Assembly: GCF_900327275.1 (NCBI RefSeq) | Contig: NZ_LS398548.1 | Span: 434,001 to 498,000 of the forward strand | Direction of reading: 5' to 3' | DNA from: Orientia tsutsugamushi | Lineage (GTDB): Bacteria > Pseudomonadota > Alphaproteobacteria > Rickettsiales > Rickettsiaceae | DNA length: 64,000 nucleotides | In this document: piece after piece, positions 16,024-24,902 of the stretch | Layout: each line of letters opens with the position of its first letter | How positions within the stretch are numbered: position 1 is the stretch's first letter | The notes under the pieces: model-generated | What the model saw: the letters and a program-made list of their open reading frames with translations, nothing else | Databases searched by the model: none | Told to the model about the DNA's origin: nothing | Made by a program: the position numbers and the translations under genes

Positions 16024-16833
16024 GTGTCAGTAGCTGTTGCTAATAAGTCTAAGCCTTTTCTTCATTGGATTGGTAGTAAACGAAGAATTGTTAATAAATT
16101 AATAGAACATCTTCCTCAAGGTCCACACTATAATTACTATGAACCATTCCTTGGTGGAGGTGCTTTATTTTTTCAAGTTAGGCATCTTTTTAAACAATGT
16201 TTTTTGTCTGACATCAATCTCGATTTAATTACTAGCTATAATGCTGTTAAAAATAATCCTAATGAGGTCAATAGATTACTGAGTTTATATCACAAACATC
16301 ATTCGAAGGATTATTATTATAAAGTTAAAAACAAATATAGTAATAATCCGAATGAAATTACCGCAAAATTTATATATCTTAATAAATATTCTTTTAGGGG
16401 AATTTATAGAGTCTACAAAAATGGACAATCTGCTCAAACATTTTCTGGTGAATGCTACATTAAACTCCATATTGCATCTAGAATAAATCAATGCAGCCGC
16501 CTTCTACATGGTGTATCAATTTATGCTACAGATTTTTCATTTATAGAGCCTCAACAAAATGATTTTGTTTATTTTGATCCTCCTTATCATAAATCTGGAG
16601 AACGGTTCTATACTAGACTTCCATTTGATGAAAAAGATCAAATTAGATTACGGGATTTTGTCCAAGAATTAACAAATAAAGGTGTTAAGATTATGATCTC
16701 AAATAATAATACTGCCTTTATTAGAGACTTATACAAAGATTTTAATATCAATACCGTTACAGTCGTATACTCAATCAATGAACAACGCAATCCTGTTAAT
16801 GAACTAATCATTACTAACTATAAAACTTGCTAG
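16024..16833 (+). CDS. Dam-like adenine-specific DNA methyltransferase
   Basis: 269 residues of the D12 class (MethyltransfD12). Motif I FLHWIGSKRRI and PFLGGGALFF form the S-adenosylmethionine site; YFDPPYHKSG is the DPPY catalytic motif; the C-terminal ISNNNTAFIRDLY block is typical. It transfers a methyl group to adenine N6, commonly in GATC. The start is GTG; the overlapping ATG two bases upstream is out of frame and closes at once. It is the only gene of this part of the arm on the opposite strand and ends 3 bp from the end of the outer-membrane-like gene. Likely roles are protection from restriction or element regulation. Right-arm copy at 46124 has one visible residue change (R to S). 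Confidence 0.88.
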   Translation: MSVAVANKSKPFLHWIGSKRRIVNKLIEHLPQGPHYNYYEPFLGGGALFFQVRHLFKQCFLSDINLDLITSYNAVKNNPNEVNRLLSLYHKHHSKDYYYKVKNKYSNNPNEITAKFIYLNKYSFRGIYRVYKNGQSAQTFSGECYIKLHIASRINQCSRLLHGVSIYATDFSFIEPQQNDFVYFDPPYHKSGERFYTRLPFDEKDQIRLRDFVQELTNKGVKIMISNNNTAFIRDLYKDFNINTVTVVYSINEQRNPVNELIITNYKTC

Positions 16834-16836
16834 TTA

Positions 16837-17385
16837 TTAAATGTGAACCCGCAATCCAAATCGTATATGAATAGGAAGTGGTCTATAGTTAGCAATTGTG
16901 CTGCATTCAATGTCTAAATATGTATCTCTTGATAAATTTATTGTTGTACCAACTCCGTCTAAATATGTATCTCTTGATAAGTTTATTGTTGTACCAACTC
17001 CCAAGTCTATACCAGTACCGCTATCACTATTGAAAGCTGATACTAGGCCACCTGTAACAAAAATTGATGCTTTGTTACCTTCAATTATATTGTAATAATA
17101 ATTTCCTTGAATAAAGTTATCTCTACACTTGTGATGACACATAAATCCTAATCTTACATCCATTCTGTGCCGATCTAATCTATAACCAATTCCAGCTTCT
17201 AATGTGTCGTAGTTAGTAGCAATACCAGTTGAAAATTTTATATAGAATTGTGAAGTATCAATACTATCTTTGAAAGCATTGAAGTTTACATTATTATTCG
17301 CTGTACATATCGATGGTGAAGATAATACAACGAATGCTAATATAACAGCATAACACGGTTGTAAAAGTGATTTCAAAACATTCAT
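16837..17385 (-). CDS. Small outer-membrane-like beta-barrel protein with internal duplication
   Basis: 182 residues. A signal peptide (hydrophobic ILAFVVLSS, probable cleavage after ICTA) is followed by alternating aromatic/polar strands (FYIKFSTGIATNYDTLEAGIGYRL, MDVRLGF) and ends HIRFGLRVHI, as in small OmpA/porin-like barrels. A 15-residue unit, GVGTTINLSRDTYLD, occurs twice in a row, adding one strand pair relative to the 167-residue right-arm protein. Surface exposure in an intracellular parasite is plausible. No family name could be assigned with certainty. Confidence 0.5.
   Translation of the reverse strand: MNVLKSLLQPCYAVILAFVVLSSPSICTANNNVNFNAFKDSIDTSQFYIKFSTGIATNYDTLEAGIGYRLDRHRMDVRLGFMCHHKCRDNFIQGNYYYNIIEGNKASIFVTGGLVSAFNSDSGTGIDLGVGTTINLSRDTYLDGVGTTINLSRDTYLDIECSTIANYRPLPIHIRFGLRVHI
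16912..17001 (-). repeat. 45-bp tandem duplication
   Basis: Two 45-bp units (16912-16956 and 16957-17001) differ at one base. The duplication is in frame and absent from the right arm, so it arose after the arms separated, or was removed from the other. Confidence 0.93.
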
Positions 17386-17432
17386 ATTAACTTCTCTTTA
17401 TTAGCATTAACATATTAGCTATCTGTTGAAAC

Positions 17433-18077
17433 CTAATACCATGGGACCCATTGTTCCGTTAGAAAGTTGAATATATCTGCATTACCGCTTTTAGCAGCAT
17501 AATCTATAGTAGTCATGCCGTTATCATCTTTTGCATCAATATCTGCTCCATAATCAATCAAAAGCTCTATAATATCTATGATTTTATTACGAACAGCAAT
17601 ATGTAGTAGTGTTTCTCCTTCATCATATTTTTTATTAATACCAGTAGAATTATGTTTTAGCATAATTGCTAAAGGTTCTACACATTTGCATTCAACAGCA
17701 TCAGATAAAGGTGTATTACCTTGATTATTCTCGATATTTACATCAGCATTATATTTTAGCAGTAATGCTATATGATCATTGCAATAGGTAGGATATTTTT
17801 CGAAAAATTCATAATATACTTGAATTGTATCAACAACAAGATGTAAAGCAGTATGCCCATCATTATCTTGTGCGTTTACATTAGCTCCATTGCTTAGTAA
17901 AATCTCGGCAATAGGTAGATTCTTATATTTCAAAGCCACAGATAAAGCAGTAGTACCGTTTTTATATTTTGAATTGACAAGTGTACTATCCTTATTAATA
18001 AGCTGCTTCACTTTTTTAATGTCGCCATCTTGAATAGCGCTATGTAAGGTATACTTAGTCTTAGATTTTAATATCAT
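17433..18077 (-). CDS. Ankyrin-repeat protein
   Basis: 214 residues made almost entirely of ankyrin repeats (about five to six), e.g. NGTTALSVALKYKNLPIAEI, DGHTALHLVV, EGETLLHIAVRNK, NGMTTIDYAAKSGN. No signal peptide or C-terminal F-box-like extension (common in Orientia Ank effectors) is evident. Ankyrin proteins of intracellular bacteria are often secreted into the host cell to bind host proteins; secretion here is inference. Lies between the HD hydrolase and the outer-membrane-like gene in the same orientation. The right-arm allele has a few substitutions (e.g. ILLSNGANV to ILLNNEANV). Confidence 0.85.
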   Translation of the reverse strand: MILKSKTKYTLHSAIQDGDIKKVKQLINKDSTLVNSKYKNGTTALSVALKYKNLPIAEILLSNGANVNAQDNDGHTALHLVVDTIQVYYEFFEKYPTYCNDHIALLLKYNADVNIENNQGNTPLSDAVECKCVEPLAIMLKHNSTGINKKYDEGETLLHIAVRNKIIDIIELLIDYGADIDAKDDNGMTTIDYAAKSGNADIFNFLTEQWVPWY

Positions 18078-18111
18078 ATATTTAATCCTTTCATTCTCAA
18101 TTATTTACTCA

Positions 18112-18687
18112 TTAGCTAGCATGAAGTTTACAATATTCGCTTAAGCGTTCTCCAATCTCTGGTAGTTTAAGGTATTCAGCAAGAGCTATAAATTCTTGCT
18201 GAGTTTCAAATATTATTTCTTGCCTTTTGTGAGGAGGTTTGATGAATATAGTTGTAATATTATGGAATCTATCAAAAAGCTTGATCAGTAATAGTTCTGT
18301 TTTATTTTGGTTACGTAATATTTGTATCATTTCCATAGCACTGATTTTCTTATTATCCCTAACTCTGGTAAGGTCTGAAACCTGTTCTGCAATATTAGCG
18401 CCAAATTCGTACCTTATTCTTTCTTTAGTTAGTGTTGTGTCTTCGATGGTATCATGTAGTATTGCAGTAATAATTGTATCTGTTTCAGAGCTGTAGTCTG
18501 ATACCATGTAGGCTACTTCTAATGGATGTGTGTAGTATAGTTCTCCAGTATCTCTCTTTTGCTGACCATGATATTTTTTAGCATATTTTATTGCTCTTTC
18601 AACTTTATCAAGATCAATTTTGGTGTTAAATCTTATGTTGGTTCTGAACAGCTTATTTATTAAGCTCTCACTATAAAAATCTATCAT
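18112..18687 (-). CDS. SpoT-like HD hydrolase (second paralogue)
   Basis: 191 residues starting MIDFYSE. This start is chosen because GGAGGTGG lies just upstream, while the longer reading frame runs through a TATAAT-like promoter. HD-domain motifs: YAKKYHGQQKRDTGELYYTHPLEVAYMV and ILHDTIEDT. No synthetase domain. Predicted (p)ppGpp hydrolase. Similar to, but clearly distinct from, the gene at 11811, so each RAGE arm carries two. The right-arm allele reads ILHDTLEDT. Confidence 0.8.
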   Translation of the reverse strand: MIDFYSESLINKLFRTNIRFNTKIDLDKVERAIKYAKKYHGQQKRDTGELYYTHPLEVAYMVSDYSSETDTIITAILHDTIEDTTLTKERIRYEFGANIAEQVSDLTRVRDNKKISAMEMIQILRNQNKTELLLIKLFDRFHNITTIFIKPPHKRQEIIFETQQEFIALAEYLKLPEIGERLSEYCKLHAS

Positions 18688-18920
18688 TGGCCACCTCCAA
18701 ATGGTTATTAATAAATTATACCATAATTTAAACTTTTTGTATACTCCAATCCCAGATAAAAACTGGAAAAGAAGCAAATTAAATTATAATTTTTTGGATT
18801 CAGTTATCACGATGCTAAAATTAACCTTAAGTTGCATATCTCTGGTGTTAATGAGTAAAATTTTGCTGTAATTTTTTTTTTGGACCAGCATTTTTTCATT
18901 TATGCATAATCTAGTGTTTA

Positions 18921-20369
18921 TTAAGCTTGCTGATAGTTTTTAACAATATTGCCAAATTTAGAATACCTACTATTATAGTGCAACTTCACTGTACCAACTG
19001 GCCCATTACGGTGTTTAGCAACAATTATTTCAGCAGTGTTATAACATTTATTTTGTTTTGTAACCCATTCTGTGTATTCTGGAGTACCTGGATCTGGTTC
19101 TGATCTAGACAAGTAATATTCGTCACGATATATAAGCATTACAATATCGGCATCTTGTTCAATGGAGCCTGATTCTCTTAGATCTGAAAGAATAGGCTTT
19201 TTATCTGACCTTTGTTCTACAGCTCTAGACAATTGAGATAACGCAATGATTGAAATATTGAGCTCTTTAGCAAGAGCTTTTAAGCTCTGAGTAATTTCAG
19301 AAATCTCCTGCACTCTATTATACTGACTTCTTCTGTTATCAATTTTTATTAGCTGTAAATAATCAACAAATAATATTGCTAAATTATGTGTACGTTTAAG
19401 TCTACGAGCTCGAGATCTAATTGCAGATATTGAGATTGCCGGAGCATCATCTATAAAAAAATTCCACTTTTGTATTTCATCTTGTACAGTCTTCAACTTA
19501 TCAACATCTTGTTCACCTATTTTACCGTTAAATAATGCAGAGCTATTAATTTCAGATTCTATAGAAAGAATTCGAGTAGAGATTTGCTGAGATGACATTT
19601 CTAAAGAAAAGAATCCAACTGATGGTGTTATATTAGAAACTTTGCTATTTTGTTGAGTAGATGATGATAAAAAATATTTACAAGCATTTATTGCTAAGTT
19701 AACTCCTAAAGCAGTTTTACCCATTGATGGCCTGCCAGCTAATATTATTAGGTCAGAATTTTTAAATCCTCCAAGCTTTGAATCAAGGTCAAGTAGTCCA
19801 CTACTAATACCGTTAATAGAGTTTTTATTTTTAATAGCAGATGAAATTGATGTCCATGATTCTTCAATTGAAGTTTGTAATTTTGTAAATCCTTTACTTA
19901 AAGTTCCTCTTGCACCTAGATCATATAATTGAGATTCAGCAGTTTCGATCTGACTTATAGCTGTATCTGCTAAAGTAGAAGAATACGCATTTGTTACTAT
20001 TTTTTCTCCAATTTCAATTAAATAACGCCGCAGCGCAAGGTCATATACTATTTTGCCGTACTCATTAACATTAACTATACTTAATGCTAAAGTTGTAAGT
20101 TTAGCTAGATAATCTACTCCACCTATTTCATCAAATGAGGGTTCATTGCCTAGCATATTTTTGAGCGAAATTACAGTAGCACTAATTCCTTTACTAATAA
20201 TGAGATTAATTGACTTGTATATTTTGCCATGTAATGGTTCATAAAAATGTTCTGGCAGTAAAAATTCGTTAATGTTATATAGCGCACGATTGTTAATCAG
20301 AATTGCTCCAAGTATCATTTGCTCTGCCTGAATATTACTTGGAGCAATCTTTGCAAGATCTTTTTCCAT
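18921..20369 (-). CDS. DnaB replicative helicase, RAGE copy
   Basis: 482 residues, full length for the family. N-terminal domain (PSNIQAEQMILGAILINN), then the RecA-like motor with Walker A GRPSMGKTALG, FFSLEMSSQQ, LFVDYLQLI and DLRESGSIEQDADIVMLIYR. DnaB is the hexameric helicase that opens the replication fork. Its start lies 8 bp after the end of the replication-protein gene, so the two are almost certainly one operon. The right-arm copy differs at only a few residues. Likely a duplicate of the chromosomal dnaB serving the element's own replication. Confidence 0.93.
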   Translation of the reverse strand: MEKDLAKIAPSNIQAEQMILGAILINNRALYNINEFLLPEHFYEPLHGKIYKSINLIISKGISATVISLKNMLGNEPSFDEIGGVDYLAKLTTLALSIVNVNEYGKIVYDLALRRYLIEIGEKIVTNAYSSTLADTAISQIETAESQLYDLGARGTLSKGFTKLQTSIEESWTSISSAIKNKNSINGISSGLLDLDSKLGGFKNSDLIILAGRPSMGKTALGVNLAINACKYFLSSSTQQNSKVSNITPSVGFFSLEMSSQQISTRILSIESEINSSALFNGKIGEQDVDKLKTVQDEIQKWNFFIDDAPAISISAIRSRARRLKRTHNLAILFVDYLQLIKIDNRRSQYNRVQEISEITQSLKALAKELNISIIALSQLSRAVEQRSDKKPILSDLRESGSIEQDADIVMLIYRDEYYLSRSEPDPGTPEYTEWVTKQNKCYNTAEIIVAKHRNGPVGTVKLHYNSRYSKFGNIVKNYQQA

Positions 20370-20377
20370 ATCACCCT

Positions 20378-22093
20378 TTAAATTTTATTAAAATTACTAA
20401 ACTTAACTAACTCGAAAGAAAATCCTTGAGCTTTAAAAGCGGGCTCAAGATCTTTCAGATAGTTCTCTCTGATGTAACTGTCTTCAAATTCTGTTTTTGC
20501 TTTAATGAATATTTTTTTATTAACATTATCTTCATTTATAACTTCTAATTTGCTAAACCATGATTTATCGATAGCTTGACCGTAACTTTTAATCAAAGAT
20601 TCTCGTACTTTGTACCAAACTGAGTTGGAGCCTAGCTCTTTACTAAGTTCTGAAAGGTGATCTTCATCACTTATTTGTTGCTGTAAAACTGTTGTTTTTT
20701 GATACTCAGTTATGCTATTGGTAACTTGTTTTGATTCGTCAAATGGTATAACTTGTAACTGCTCAATATCGTTGCCATACACAGCTCGTACTTCCTGTAG
20801 TATCTTGAATTTAATATGATCTGACAGTGTAATATTCTTAATCAACTTGATGTAATATTTGTTTTTAACCGCTGCTCCAAAATCACAAGATGTCAAAATT
20901 TGATAAGCCATATCTGCTTCAAAGACTCCAGCTATTTTACGCTTCAACTGAGCCTTCATACTACGATCTGTACTAGATTCAATGTTTGCTAGATACTGTT
21001 CTTTAAATCTTCCTACATCATTAAATCCAAAATTTCCGCTATTAGCCTGCTCAGTAGTTAGTAATTCATTTGCTAACGCTTTTGCCATATAGTTTAGCAC
21101 TGCTGTCTTATTTGCAAAATGACGGTTTGGATATTTATTTGATAACTTCAACAGTAATTGATTTATGAAGTATATGTTGAAGCTTCTACTAGACATACGT
21201 TGTAGTATAACTGCATCTTCTGGTGTTAGTGGATAATAATCTGCTAGTCTTTTTCTTTTGGGATAGCATTCATTCTTTTCAACCTCTGAATCTTTAGTAA
21301 TAGCTGGAGTTGCTAACTCACTATTTTGCTCATAATCCTTGTTTGATGGCTTTTTATTGCTAAAATCACTAAGCTCATAGAAATTCAAATTCTGTTGTTG
21401 CTGTTGATCTTTTTTTTCATTTCCTACTAACTCAATTTCTATAAAATCATCAGATTCCGTATATTTAAACTTCAAATTTTGCTGTTGATCTTCATTTTTA
21501 TTTTGATCATTCTCTATTAACTTATCTTCAGTAGATCTAGATCTATTATTATTTTTTTTATTATTATTATATCTATATATGTAGCTGCAATTTTTTGCAG
21601 GTTCACCTGCAAATTCTTGCAAATTGATGTGAAAATTTTTTTGTTGCAGAAGGACAATTTTTTCTTCTTTTTTTTCTTTTTCAGTGAAACGCTGAAAATT
21701 TTTTAGAAGTTTTACACAAAGAACATTACGTAACTTGAGATTGCCTTTAATTATTGTTCTATTTTCAACTTTAATAAAACCTGCATTTCTTAATTCAACC
21801 AAGCATTGCCTAACTCTGCGGTAACGAAGGTTTAACTCCTTTTCAAAAAAGTAATAACTTTCCTGTAATTCATCTATATCTTTGTTGTAACAGATATGTA
21901 GTCTATATACTATAAATGATAAAAGCTGTTTAGATGTTTTGCTTAAAGCTTTAGCATTATCTCCAATCAGATCTTTCCATTCTGCTGGAACAAAATTTCC
22001 AATAAAACGATAAAAGACAGTTGCATTATTGCTACTGTTATTATTAGCAATTTTGCAATTATTGCTTGCAAAATTACGCAAATTTTGCGCCAT
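20378..22093 (-). CDS. Replication protein with C-terminal DnaA-domain-I-like module
   Basis: 571 residues. Residues ~30-130 look like a winged-helix DNA-binding region (ALSKTSKQLLSFIVYRLH, VRQCLVELRNAGFIKVENRT). A long low-complexity Asn/Gln/Lys linker follows, then a helical middle (NYMAKALANEL). The last ~75 residues (VWYKVRESLIKSYGQAIDKS...YIRENYLKDLEPAF) match the N-terminal domain of DnaA, the part that contacts DnaB. No AAA+ ATPase or DnaA domain IV is present. Adjacent to dnaB, so a helicase-recruiting initiator is the best guess. The C-terminal module is nearly identical in the right arm, the rest is diverged. Confidence 0.65.
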   Translation of the reverse strand: MAQNLRNFASNNCKIANNNSSNNATVFYRFIGNFVPAEWKDLIGDNAKALSKTSKQLLSFIVYRLHICYNKDIDELQESYYFFEKELNLRYRRVRQCLVELRNAGFIKVENRTIIKGNLKLRNVLCVKLLKNFQRFTEKEKKEEKIVLLQQKNFHINLQEFAGEPAKNCSYIYRYNNNKKNNNRSRSTEDKLIENDQNKNEDQQQNLKFKYTESDDFIEIELVGNEKKDQQQQQNLNFYELSDFSNKKPSNKDYEQNSELATPAITKDSEVEKNECYPKRKRLADYYPLTPEDAVILQRMSSRSFNIYFINQLLLKLSNKYPNRHFANKTAVLNYMAKALANELLTTEQANSGNFGFNDVGRFKEQYLANIESSTDRSMKAQLKRKIAGVFEADMAYQILTSCDFGAAVKNKYYIKLIKNITLSDHIKFKILQEVRAVYGNDIEQLQVIPFDESKQVTNSITEYQKTTVLQQQISDEDHLSELSKELGSNSVWYKVRESLIKSYGQAIDKSWFSKLEVINEDNVNKKIFIKAKTEFEDSYIRENYLKDLEPAFKAQGFSFELVKFSNFNKI

Positions 22094-22248
22094 TTCTAAC
22101 CTCCAAAAATGTCAGATATAGCAGGTGGTTCAGGCAATTTTCGCTATCGAAAACCACGTTTTTATACCGCGTAAATATAGCGATTTAGTAGCTATACTCA
22201 AAATTTAACACTCTGAAAGGCTTATAACAGCACAGTAGTCTTAAACAT

Positions 22249-22575
22249 TTAAATGTACCCTAGTAGTTTTCTATAATAATTTATTCTAGTTCTTTGTGAT
22301 CTATTACCTAGTATAATACTTAATTCTTTAGCTGTTTTATCATGATGATTGATAATTAACTCCTCAAATTCTTTGAGATCTATTTTCGCATTATAACCTT
22401 TGGCTGGGCCATAAGGTTTTGCTTTAATATCTCCTGTTTCCCTTTTAAGATGTTTCCATCTATATATCGTATTACGACTTATATTGAATATTTTACATGC
22501 TTTAACAATTGATAGTCCCTCATCTACCGCTTTGAATATCTTCATTCTTAAATCATTACTGTATCTTCTTTCCAT
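22249..22575 (-). pseudogene. IS630-family transposase, N-terminal part
   Basis: 108 residues of the helix-turn-helix region (MERRYSNDLRMKIFKAVDEG, CKIFNISRNTIYRWKHLKR), typical of the first ORF of split IS630 transposases. No DDE domain follows on this strand; the next bases lead into the replication-protein gene. The upstream remnant at 22630 is the end of another or the same element in disarray. Non-autonomous. Confidence 0.75.
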
Positions 22576-22629
22576 TATTTATCTATTATTTTTTATACTC
22601 TCTTCATAAGCATATTATGTACCTATTTC

Positions 22630-22742
22630 CTACGTTCGTGCTATATCTTTGAATTGAGGAGTAACTTTTCTTATTTCATGCTTAATCTTAAACCAATAAT
22701 GTTCTATAGGATTTAAATCTGGACTATATGTAGGTAAGTAGA
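22630..22742 (-). pseudogene. IS630-family transposase, C-terminal remnant
   Basis: Minus-strand translation gives LPTYSPDLNPIEHYWFKIK...DIART and a stop: the DDE-superfamily signature around the last catalytic acid of IS630 transposases. It breaks off abruptly where IS5-like sequence begins (about 22741), so the IS5-like piece either inserted into it or was joined by recombination. Confidence 0.75.
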
Positions 22743-23037
22743 GAATGATGTAGAATAGTATTATAAAGATCTGATTTGAGGTAATAATCAAATTCGATCA
22801 GATTAAAGAGTTAAAGGGTGAAAAATTTCGTCGATTAACAGGAGTAATGAAGGGAACATTTTCAAAGATAGTGGATATTTTAAGGAAAGCTGATGGTCTT
22901 AAGAAATCAAAAGGTGGGCGTAAAAATAAGCTCAATTTGTAGGAACAGTTAATGAAGAGTGATATGAATTATGAAGTAGTCTTCATTGATGCTACTGATA
23001 GTCCTATAGAAAGACCTAAAAAAAACAAAAATTCTAT
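22741..23037 (+). pseudogene. IS5-like transposase remnant (internally deleted)
   Basis: Plus-strand similarity to the element at 38323-39236: the same end sequence GAATGATGTAGAATAG, KFDQIKELKGEKFRRL, KSKGGRKNKLNL followed by the same TAG stop, then a jump to MKSDMNYEVVFIDATDSPIE. About 50 codons are missing between the stop and MKSDMNYEV. It is truncated after an A8 run. Confidence 0.75.
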
Positions 23038-23152
23038 TAGACCTCTTTCGAAACTGGTTAACGTAGTTCAAAATTATAAATACCAGAGATCAAATTAAAT
23101 CTAAGACCGAATCTTTTATGTCTATTAAGCTTTCTGTTGTAATAATTCTAGA
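23038..23152 (-). pseudogene. IS5-like 3' end in opposite orientation, then unassigned remnant
   Basis: AGACCTCTTTCGAAACTGG is the terminal inverted repeat seen at 38323, followed by the minus-strand transposase C-terminus. It abuts the plus-strand piece head-to-head, forming a scrambled element. From 23157 to 23281 an open plus-strand stretch (KYREQLIDHRVKKLNK...NQFFYQILG, stop) has no start and no recognised family. The rest of 23153-23303 shows nothing else. Confidence 0.65.
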
Positions 23153-23303
23153 ATAAAACTTGAGAGGGCTGAGATAAAATATAGGGAGCAGTTGATAGAT
23201 CATAGAGTGAAGAAGTTGAATAAATGTCATGGATGGAAGGAGCTTTGGTATAATCAATTTTTTTATCAAATTCTAGGTTAATAAAAGCAATTTTATAAAA
23301 CAT

Positions 23304-23936
23304 CTAATGACTTAAAATATCTATATCTTGCCAACCAATAACATCAAGTTCAGCTCTAGCTGGTAAAAACTTAAATATCTTTTGCGCTATATCTAATCTA
23401 TGTTCACGAATTAACATTTCCTCTAGAATATTTTTAATTCTATGCAGATATACTACATCCTTTGCTGCATATTCTTCTTGATCACTAGTTAAACTCTGTC
23501 CTCCCCAATCTGAACTTTGGCATTGCTTTGAAATCTGTATCCCTAGCAACTCTCGGCAAAGATCTTTTAATCCATGAGAATCTGTATATGTTCTAACTAA
23601 TTTTGAAGCTACATTAGTACAAAAAATATTATTTAAAGTAACACCTAAATAGTACTGAATTGCTGCTAAATCAAACCTAGCAAAATGAAAAATTTTTGTT
23701 CTATTACTGTCCATAAGCAGTTTTTTTAGATTATGACAGTTATATTGCTGATCTTCAAACTTAACTAAAAAAACTTCTTTATCATCAATATTATCATCTT
23801 TGCTTTCTTGACAAAACTGTAGCAAACATAGCCTATCCCGTATAAGGTTTAACCCCATTGTTTCAGTATCGATAGCTAAATTTCCTGAAATCATCAAATT
23901 ATCTGGTATATCATTAATAAATATGTGAATTTTCAT
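23304..23936 (-). CDS. Ribonuclease D
   Basis: 210 residues, exonuclease domain only. DEDD catalytic motifs: AIDTETMGL (Exo I), HFARFDLAAIQ (Exo II) and YAAKDVVYLHRI (Exo III). Lacks the HRDC domains of enterobacterial RNase D, as is usual for the short alphaproteobacterial form. It trims 3' ends of tRNA precursors and other structured RNAs. First core gene after the left mobile region and last of the minus-strand run uppS-cdsA-ftsB-rnd, with 6 bp to ftsB. Intact by length and motifs. Confidence 0.9.
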   Translation of the reverse strand: MKIHIFINDIPDNLMISGNLAIDTETMGLNLIRDRLCLLQFCQESKDDNIDDKEVFLVKFEDQQYNCHNLKKLLMDSNRTKIFHFARFDLAAIQYYLGVTLNNIFCTNVASKLVRTYTDSHGLKDLCRELLGIQISKQCQSSDWGGQSLTSDQEEYAAKDVVYLHRIKNILEEMLIREHRLDIAQKIFKFLPARAELDVIGWQDIDILSH

Positions 23937-23942
23937 AATATT

Positions 23943-24242
23943 TTAATTTGTAGCTAAATCTTTATTAACACTAAATATTTTTTCATTAGAATGAGCTAAT
24001 CCTAGTTTTTTTCTTACTTGCTCATCAAGCATATCTAAATCCAAAGATTGTAACCTAAGTAAATTAACTCTTTGTTCAAGCTCTAACCTTTCTGCCTTAA
24101 GCTTATATAATTTTTTAAGCGATTGATCAACATTATTATTAAATTCAATATATGAAATCAATCCCCTATTACCATAAACAGCATGAAAAGCAAAATAAAT
24201 CAGCAATCCTATCAATACCACACTAAATAATATTCTTGACAT
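23943..24242 (-). CDS. FtsB/DivIC-like septum formation initiator
   Basis: 99 residues: one N-terminal membrane helix (LFSVVLIGLLIYFAFHAV), then a periplasmic coiled coil (SLKKLYKLKAERLELEQRVNLLRL) and the DMLDEQVRKKLGLAH motif typical of DivIC/FtsB proteins. Forms the FtsQLB complex that regulates septal peptidoglycan synthesis. Placed tightly between rnd (6 bp) and cdsA (7 bp), so translation is likely coupled. Confidence 0.85.
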   Translation of the reverse strand: MSRILFSVVLIGLLIYFAFHAVYGNRGLISYIEFNNNVDQSLKKLYKLKAERLELEQRVNLLRLQSLDLDMLDEQVRKKLGLAHSNEKIFSVNKDLATN

Positions 24243-24249
24243 TACAATA

Positions 24250-24900
24250 TCACATCATAACTAGCATAAAAAACAATGGAGCAGAAAAGATAATACTGTC
24301 AAATCTATCTAACATTCCACCATGACCAGGAATAATATTACCGCTATCTTTTAGATTAGCCTGTCTTTTAAAATATGAAACAAATAAATCACTTAACTGA
24401 GCAATAAAAGCAATTATTACACCAAAACTAAATGCATACCAGCATGAATTCATTTTATGCGTTAAAACTGCATCCAAAGCAGTAATATATATTATTAATG
24501 CAACAAATCCAGCAGCAGTCATACCACAAATCAAACCGCTCCATGTTTTGTTAGGGCTAATATAAGGTGTTAACTTAGGACCTTGAAAATATTTACCACC
24601 TAACATAGCAAAAACATCTGTACACCATATCATTAAAAAATAGCTAACTAAAGTCATGCCAGGCAAAAGTTTTGCATGCATAATAATAAGGCAGATAATT
24701 GATATTAGAATTATAACGAAACCTAATCCTACTACGAATGGTTTCTTATAACACATATTAAACCATTCCTGTATCATTCCTGCTGCTATAATAATCATTA
24801 AAATATAAAATAAAAATCTAATATATAATAGGCTTGATAAGAATAACATAGCAATTACTATACCTGATAAAAGCCTTAGTTGATTTTGTGTTGTACTCAT
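24250..24900 (-). CDS. Phosphatidate cytidylyltransferase CdsA
   Basis: 216 residues with about six to seven membrane helices. The CTP-transferase signature is clear near the C-terminus (GHGGMLDRFDSIIFSAP), and SPNKTWSGLICG is the other conserved block. Makes CDP-diacylglycerol from phosphatidic acid and CTP for membrane phospholipids. Shorter than E. coli CdsA (285) but in the range of rickettsial enzymes. Two bases separate it from uppS, consistent with the common uppS-cdsA pairing. Confidence 0.92.
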   Translation of the reverse strand: MSTTQNQLRLLSGIVIAMLFLSSLLYIRFLFYILMIIIAAGMIQEWFNMCYKKPFVVGLGFVIILISIICLIIMHAKLLPGMTLVSYFLMIWCTDVFAMLGGKYFQGPKLTPYISPNKTWSGLICGMTAAGFVALIIYITALDAVLTHKMNSCWYAFSFGVIIAFIAQLSDLFVSYFKRQANLKDSGNIIPGHGGMLDRFDSIIFSAPLFFMLVMM

Positions 24901-24902
24901 AT

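Larger units (their letters stand above)
698..22093 (-). repeat. Left RAGE arm of a long inverted repeat
   Basis: This stretch has the same genes, in the same order but on the opposite strand, as 41058-64000. Pairs of genes and most intergenic regions are nearly identical by eye. The match weakens inside the replication-protein gene at the inner end and continues beyond the window at the outer end (rpn at 698 pairs with the partial rpn at 63146). It lacks the TPR/extra TraD_Ti cassette of the right arm. RAGEs are multi-copy integrative conjugative elements of Rickettsiales. Identity was not computed. Confidence 0.9.
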
